DNA of 12,055 nucleotides from contig KQ481983.1 of the NCBI GenBank assembly GCA_001430745.1, positions 529,290 to 541,344 of the forward strand, written 5' to 3'. Shown piece by piece: positions 1 to 6,800 of this stretch. Numbering within the stretch: the stretch's first letter is position 1; every line of letters begins with the position of its first letter. A program made the translations under genes and the position numbers. The stretch is from Auxenochlorella pyrenoidosa. Lineage: Eukaryota; Chlorophyta; Trebouxiophyceae; Chlorellales; Chlorellaceae. The notes below the pieces were generated by a model. The model worked only from the letters and a program-made list of their open reading frames with translations. It had not been told where the DNA came from and searched no databases.

Positions 1-178
1 GGGGGGGCGGCCCGCGCGCGTCAACATCCAGTGCGTGCGTGTAATAAATGACAAGAGCTCTGCAGCGAGCGCGGCAGGCATGGGCGAGTGGCTGCCTAGG
101 CGTGCGCTCCGCTGCGCCCCGCCTGCTGCTCGCAGCAGCGCGGCTGCCAGTCAGAGAGGCCTCTGCCCTGCGCATCAC

Positions 179-426
179 CTGGTAGAGGCGCGCATACTTG
201 CTGAAGTGCTGGTCCCGGCTGCCGAGCCAGCCGAGGAGCAGCACCACGGGCCGCGGGGACTCTGCAAAGGCGCGGTGCAGCGACATGCCTGCCGCGCCAC
301 GCGGCTGCTCCCGCCGTACAATCTGGTACATGGGAGGGGTGGTATTGCATTGGGGGCAGTTGTGCCTGATGGTAGCCCAGACCGGGCAGGCAGAGGAAAT
401 GAAATGTCGGGCACTGCCGAGTGGCG
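179..426 (-). CDS. Exon of DUF829/TMEM53-like protein gene (partial)
   Basis: Read on the minus strand from 426 to 179, this stretch encodes a CPQC motif, then PPMYQIVRR, then RPVVLLLGWLGSRDQHF and SKYARLYQ. The second part matches the N-terminal signature of DUF829/TMEM53 proteins: a hydrophobic strand, a GW-G turn, then K/RY-x-x-LY. These are alpha/beta-hydrolase-like proteins, some of them in nuclear or endoplasmic reticulum membranes; their chemistry is poorly defined. The exon is followed by a donor (CAG then GTGATG, intron from 178 leftwards) and preceded by an acceptor (CTACAG at 432-427) with a CTAAC branch-point-like motif about 20 bases before it. The next exon is not visible: phase-0 entry after the CTGCAG at about 66-61 soon meets a stop, so the intron probably runs past the left edge. 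The short Cys-containing segment before the DUF829 part may be a small zinc-binding extension. The family call is fairly secure; the exon ends are less so. Confidence 0.6.
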
Positions 427-484
427 CTGTAGCGGCGGCAGCGTTAGCAGGCCTCGGGCTGCACAGAGTACTGTACCTGCTCGT

Positions 485-816
485 TCACGTCACGGTTAGC
501 TCCCTTTGCCAGCGGTCTAACCCGATTGGAGCCAGCTGAGGCTGTGCAGGGCCGCTGTCGATGGCCGAGCAGGTGGGCAACCCGCGAACAGCGTTGACAG
601 TTGCGATCACCGTGTGCTGCCCTGTGGTCCCTGCAGGAGCCTGCGATGCCACACTTGCGGCAGAACCCTGCTGTGCTGCGTCCCTACAGCTCAGCAGCAG
701 TGGCAGTTGTGTTGTCTTCTTGCCGCCTGGGACGAGGAAACGCAAGAGCATGGCCCATGTCCCGAGCATGACGGCAAGGCTCCACACCAAGTCCAGGGAT
801 GTGTTGCCTCGAGGCA
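485..816 (-). CDS. Probable N-terminal exon(s) of the DUF829/TMEM53-like gene
   Basis: An ATG at 816-814 on the minus strand opens a frame beginning MPRGNTSLDLVWSLAVMLGT. It contains one hydrophobic segment of about 20 residues that ends in LRFLVPGG followed by KK, as a membrane anchor would. The frame stays open to about 485 with an Ala/Gln-rich tail, but the true donor lies somewhere before that; GT sites near 611 and 483 are candidates. I could not find a phase-consistent join to the clear exon at 426-179, so linking the two rests on strand, order and spacing only. If correct, the protein has an N-terminal membrane anchor ahead of its DUF829 domain. The alternative is that this is a chance open frame in G+C-rich DNA and the gene starts elsewhere. 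Confidence 0.35.
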
Positions 817-882
817 TCCCACCCTTCCCTCTCTGCTCTGTCGCTCCGCCCCATCGCACCCTAGCACCTTAGATCGTGCGAA
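817..882. promoter_or_regulatory. Short divergent intergenic region between two predicted start codons
   Basis: Only 66 bases separate the predicted minus-strand ATG (816-814) from the plus-strand kinase ATG (883). The kinase start is supported by an in-frame TAG at 862-864, so its first exon cannot extend upstream as coding sequence. No TATA box or other core element is evident. If both starts are right, the two 5' UTRs must overlap or each promoter must lie inside the neighbouring gene. Confidence 0.35.
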
Positions 883-3800
883 ATGGAGTCTGTGAGCAAG
901 GGAGACGTCGCCTTGGAGGTGGGCGCCTCGTCGAGCCCACCCAACTCGCCGCCGCCCTGCTCCAGGGGCGCAGAGGCGCGCGCATACGCCCTCACGAGCA
1001 CCACAGTCTGGATTGGCCTGCCAAGGAGCTCCAAGGCGCTGCTCGGCGTCAGCGGCGCCCAGGCACTGGCGGCGATTGTCTGCGGCTGCAGCCTCCTCTG
1101 GCAGGTGGGTCTTCATTCGGGCATGAAATTGGGCTGTTAGAAGCGTGCGAGGGCCCCGCGAACATGCAGTGCAGGGGATGGATGCTGCTCATCTCGATCA
1201 CTTCACTCTCTCACTCTCTGAAAGGAGAGCCAGCTGTTGGATGCAGGGCGGATGCCTGCAGTGCTGGCTCACATGTTGCGAGTTGCGCGGTCATGTGCGT
1301 GCCGCGCTGACACCCCGTTGCGGGCCGGGCCCCGCCAAACCTTGCGCGCAGGGCGCGCTGTGGCTGGATGCCGCCCTGATCCTGGCCACTTCTGTCCTCT
1401 CCCTGGCGCTCCTTGCTGACGCCTTCGCGAGGGAGAATGCCTACCAGCTGCTGGCCAGCCTGGCCACGGGCTGCCTGCTGGGAGGCAGCCAGCTGGCGGT
1501 GCTCCTGGTGAGGGCCCCCGCCGCTCGGCCTCTCTCTCTACATGATGGCACACAGCAGCAGGCAGATGCACCGTGGTGCAGGATGGCAGCGCCTGTTGCC
1601 TCCGCAGTGCAGGTGGCTGTGCAGTCCAGGGTTGGCAGAATTTCGCAGCCCCCGCAGCACCATGGCCAGGCGCTTTGTCCTCACCAGCTGCTGCACGCGC
1701 CCTGCCACAGGCCACCAGCCAGGGCCGCAGCCGCGCTGCCACAGCGGCGGGCGCGGCCTGCCTGGCGCTGCAGGTCGGCGCGGCGGCGCTGGCCCGCCCC
1801 GCATATCGCAGCTTTGGCTGGCGCATGTACAGGTGCGGTACCGGCGTTGCCTGAATTGGAGCCACACATGCTCACATTGATAGGCTGGGGCAACAAGGTG
1901 TGCATGCAGGCCGGATGCGCACCCGCATCCAATCACACTCGTCTCCGTGCCCACCCGCCACCCTGCAGCCGCATCGCCGCCAACTGGCGGCTGCGCCCAT
2001 CGCAGCAGCAGCAGCAGCGCACGCGGCAGCTCAGCAAGCAGCTCTTTGCCGCCCTGGCAAAGCTGGACGCTCTCTTGCTAGCGCTGCTGCTGGTTGTGGC
2101 GAGCATAGGAGCTGCCAACCCGGGGGCTGTGACAGCTGCAGGAGGTGTCCAGCACGTGGGCTTGCTGGTCGGCGCAGCAGCCGCAGCCGCCGCGCTGCTG
2201 CCGGCCTGGCTGGCCGCCTGCGCCGCAGTTGCGTCGGCGTGGATAGTGACAGCTGACAGACGGCGGCGACTGGCCGCCGCTGTTGACTTGCTGTATCCGC
2301 TGTGCTATGTCCCCCCGCTGCTGGTCATTTTTGCAGGTGGGCTGTGCGAGTGGCAGCAGCCCAGCCGCCTGCATTCCTGCCAGCCAGGACAGGCAGGCGG
2401 GCCAGCCATGCCGATGCCTCGGGCCGAGCCAGCCGCGAGCCGGCCAGGCTTTATGGTGGGTGAACCTGTGATGGGCACCCCTCAAGATGTCACAAACTAC
2501 CACTGCCATTTCCCCTGCTGCCTGCAGGTGCCAGCAAGGGAGCACAGCTGGCACAGCCCCACGCAGAGGCCTACCTTGTGCTTTACCCCATCCTCTTCCT
2601 GGCGGCCCGGACCGCCACCTGCTGGGCCTCCCGCCGCCTGCTGAGCAGCCCAGCACAGCGCAGCGTCGAGGGAGGCAGCGAGGCATGGCAGTGCACTGCT
2701 GCGGGCAGCAGCTCTGCTTTAGATGAGGAGCTTCAGCCCGCGCTGCCTGCCGAGCTGTTGCCCCTCCAGCGCGGCGCGTGGGCCAATAAGCTGCCGAGCG
2801 CTTGCAGTGGCGCAGCCCTCCCCTTTCGATCCGCGGGGGCAGCAGCAACGGCCCCCGCAGCAGACAAGGGCGACGGCAGCCCCGCCTGCAGCGGTGGCGG
2901 CGCATGCAGCGAGTGCAGGCACCATGGCCGGGCTGCGGCGGCAGGCTGCGGCGGCGGCAATGCGGCGCGGCAGCGCTTCTTCCAACTATCTGCGGATGGC
3001 GCCGCCCTGAGGTGGAGCTGGGACAGGTGGATCTTGATGCCCCACGTTCAGGCAATCCACTGCTGGTGAGACTGGCAGCCGGGGCAGCCGCGTGCTTACT
3101 GCATGCATGGCAGGCGCGGCTGGGAACCTCCGCAGCTTTTGCTGTCGACCAGCCAGGGGCCTGGGTGGCTTATTGCCAGCGCGCAGACTGAGCATGCAGA
3201 CTGTTCATGCAGTGGTGAACGCAGGGGGTTTGGGGGGCCTTCGAAGACATGTGTGGCCGACATCAGCCTCGGCACCAGCCCGGATGCACCCAAAGCTTTG
3301 GCAGGCGCACACCCTCAGCGCTTGCTCTCATCCCCTCGCCCTCCCCGCCGCTGCAGCGACGAGAGCCTGACCATCCGGCTGGACCTGCTTCTGGAGCCGG
3401 ACCTCCGGCTGCGCTTTGCCAGCAGGCAGCAGTACGGGGAGTGGGCCACCGGCCTTCGCCTGCTGCTGGCGCTGCTGCTCCGGCCGGACGCACCCCTGCA
3501 GCACCGCTCCCTGGGCCGCCGCAGCGGGGCCTCCGGCAGTGGGCGGCGCGGCAGCAGCGTGGGCAAGGAGGTTGTGCTGCAGATCAGCGATGGCACAGCA
3601 GGCCCAGCAGCTGGGGCCGGCAGTCGTCAAGAAGGAGGGCCCGCTGCCCCTGCTGGGAAAGCAGCAGCAGCCAGCAGCGGAGTGTCGCTTGCGGCCGGCG
3701 TGGTGAGGCGAGCGCTCACGATCAACACAGGCCGCGTCTGCGCGCGCTCCAACTCGCACCAGCACTTGGAGGCGGCGGCAGCACGCAGCCAGGCAGCACT

Positions 3801-6800
3801 GGCAGCAGTGGTGGCGTCTGCGGCAGGCCTCGCAGGTGCTGCCGGGGCCGAAATAGAGCGCCAGGCATCGCAAGACGACGCCCAGAAGCAGGAGCAGGGC
3901 GGCGGCCTTCGGCGCACCGCTACCATTTCGCTTGTGGCCAGTGCCTCCCTACCTTCCATGCCAGACCCTGCGTTGGAGCCATCGTTCAAGCTGACCAGCA
4001 GCGAGGGAGCGGTCGACCTCCCCTGCTCTGCTCGGCAGCAGCTTGGGCGGGCGTCGGCTCAGCACACGCAGCCGCGGCGGGGCGCGTGGCAGCGCCTGCG
4101 CCAGCTGCTGCGCGCCGGCGGCCGTGCTGCGAGCGCCGACGGCTCGGCCACGGGGGCAAATGGCAGCCCCAGCAGGCAGCCGCTGCGCGCTGCTGGAGCG
4201 CTGCAGCCCAGCAGCAGCAGCGGGGACCTGCTTGTGGGAGCAAGCCAGCAAAGCCAGGTCACGATGGAGGGTCAAGCAGGGCAAGAGGAGGGGCAGCCCA
4301 GCCCTGGGCAGCCGGTCAAGCCGGCAGCAGGTTATGCGGGGCGTCATGAGCGGGTCCCCACACTTAAACTGTGGGCAGAGTCGCAGCAGCAGCAGCAGCA
4401 GCAGATGCCGGTGCCGCCGCTTGACCTTGCACAGCTGGCAGGCAGCAGCACAGGCAGCGGCACGGGCGCGGGCGATTCTTCGGGCAGCCAGGAGCCTGGG
4501 CCACCGTCGCTGGTGCCGGCGCACGGCCAGTGCACAGGGGGCAGCCGGGGGGCAGAGGCAGAGGCGAGGCCCACGCCTCGGCTGCTCCTGCAGGGCCCCT
4601 TCATACACTTGCAAGTCGGTGAGCAAGGGGCGGATGCATGGCAGGAAGTTTGGCCAACACCAACCCTTGGATGCAGCTTCCAGGGTGCTTGTGGTGCAAG
4701 TTTAGTTGGTCAGTAAGCTTCTGCCCTGCCCCTTGCCCGCACCTTCCCGCAGCCCTGGCCGGCCCTGCCTGCGCACCTCGCCCAGGCGATCTGGCCCAGC
4801 AACAGCCAAGTGGCAGCGCCGTACACGGAGCAGAGCCACGGGAGCCTCTGGCCCCTGGGCCCAGCATCACAGGCAGCGAGGCCAACACGCCAGCACACCC
4901 ATCGGCAGCAGGCTCACCCCTGCGGGGCAGCCCCAGCCGGCAGCAGCAGCTGCAGCGCTTCTCGCTATACCTGCAGCAGCAACTGGCGCTGCAGCAGCAG
5001 GGGCGGTTTGGCAGCAGCTCGGGAGCGGGCAGCAGCGGCGGCAGTAGGGTGGGCAGCAGCACGCACACGCCAGGTGGCAGCCCTCCTTCCGCCAGCCCTG
5101 GACGGAAAGAGTCGGATGCATCGCTAGTGGCCTGGACTGACGTTGGCGGAGGAGGGCTAGCCCCTGGCGAGCCTAGCAGCAGCGGCGACAACGGCAGCAC
5201 AGCAACTGGGCCTAGCGGTGCCGCTCGCAGCACTGCAGCAGCCGCCTCGGGACTGCCTGGCGCGTCAGGAGGCATGCGCAGCGGCGGAGGCAGCCGGCTG
5301 TCGCAGCAGCACTTCTCTGCTCGCATGGCTGGTGCAGGAGCTCCCGCCCTGCCCGCCCGGGAGGATTCCGTGGCATCGGCACGTTCCAGCCTGGACGGCG
5401 GTTCCTCGGCGCCGCCTTCTGGGCTGCAGGGCTGGCTTGGAGTCCCTGCCAGCGGGGGCCCCTTAGTGCGTGCCGAGAGCACCTTTAGCAGCTGGGGCCT
5501 GCCGACTCCCACGACAGGTTTGAGGGGAGGGCAAAGGGGCCAAGCCTTTCGGTGTTCATGCCTGCATGGGATTATTTGTTGCATGCATGGCCCAACCAAC
5601 TGCCCAGCACCGCCAGTCGCACTCCATGCTTTGGATTCAACTCGTCCCACTCGGCGTCCTGCGCTTTGCTGTGCCCGCAGCCAAGACGACGCCGTTCACC
5701 GGCCTGAGCCGCTTCAACAGCCTGGTGCCCAGCCTGGCGCAGACGCCACTGGCCACTGTCCGGCAGCACCCTGCCTTTGCATCGGGGCTGCAGCAGCCCA
5801 GCCTGCACGCCCACCCCGCGCTGCTGGCGGGGTCTCACGCTGGCGCCAGCAACGGTTGGGCAGGGGCTTGGCATGCAGGCGGCGCAGGAGGGCAGTGGCA
5901 GCAGCGCACCGGGCGGCATCACCGAGCCTCCGTTGCCGGCGGCGGCGAGGGCAGGCGACGGTCGGGGGAGGGCCCTGCCGGGGGACAGGGGCAGGACGAG
6001 GAGGATGCAAGCCCAAGCACATCCGGCAGCCCCATGTCTCCGATTGCCATCGTGGCAGGCCTTGGCATCTCGGTGAGCTTGTTGCAGGCGCCCCCAGGCT
6101 GGTTTTATCCCGGATTGTTGTTTGGTTGCGCGCTGCAGCAGCAGCTCACTGATTTCTGAGTGTTCCACTCTGCTTGCATCCAGCTTGTCCGCGTCTGGTC
6201 CCCTCCCCCGTCCTGTGGGGGAGGGCCAGTGCGCTGGGTGTGCTGCGTGACGTAGCTCGTGCCCTGCTCAGCTGCTTGCCGCCTGGCGCACTCCCGCCAT
6301 TCACCTTGGCCTGCTGCCTGCTCCTCTCCCTCGCCTTTCCACAGGTACCAGTGGAGATGGTGCAGTTCACCGACCTGGTGTTCGGCAAGCTGCTGGGAGA
6401 GGGATCAGGTGAGCAGGAGGTCGGGGGCAGAAGACGGGCGGGCACACTAGCACCCGGACGGCAGCCCGCACTTTGCCTGAGCTGCCCTGTGGCGTTCAAA
6501 CGGCGCTTGCCCACGGCTCTAGTAACAGCCCTCGCTCTCCCTGAGAGGCCCCTGCGTATGCCGGCAACCCCCCCTCCATCCGCCATGCCTGCTGCACCGC
6601 AGAGGGCGCTGTGTACGCGGCATGGCACCGAGAGACCCCTGTAGCCGTGAAGCGCACCCGCTCCCTCATGGAGCTTGAGATGAACCTGCAAGCAGGCGAG
6701 TGACCGGCCTGGCAATCTCTTCTTGGATGGAAGCTAGCAGGGGACCAGGCAGGCAGGGTCAGGGTAATGCAAAACACCCCCTCACCTGCTGGCGGGGCCC

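Noticed and set aside
1145..2644. Single 499-codon plus-strand frame
   Set aside because: It contains kinase exons 2 and 4 but reads through introns 1-4 and is out of frame for exons 3 and 5. The spliced model explains it fully.
2078..3055. Minus-strand open frame of 325 codons opposite exons 4-5
   Set aside because: It crosses real plus-strand exons and an intron without any splice logic and has the Arg/Pro/Cys-rich look of an antisense shadow.
4601..5650. Long minus-strand open frame of 349 codons opposite kinase exon 7
   Set aside because: It is the antisense of a Ser/Gln/Ala-rich coding exon in G+C-rich DNA, where stop codons are rare. Its product is a Pro/Leu/Cys/Ala composition with no recognisable domain.
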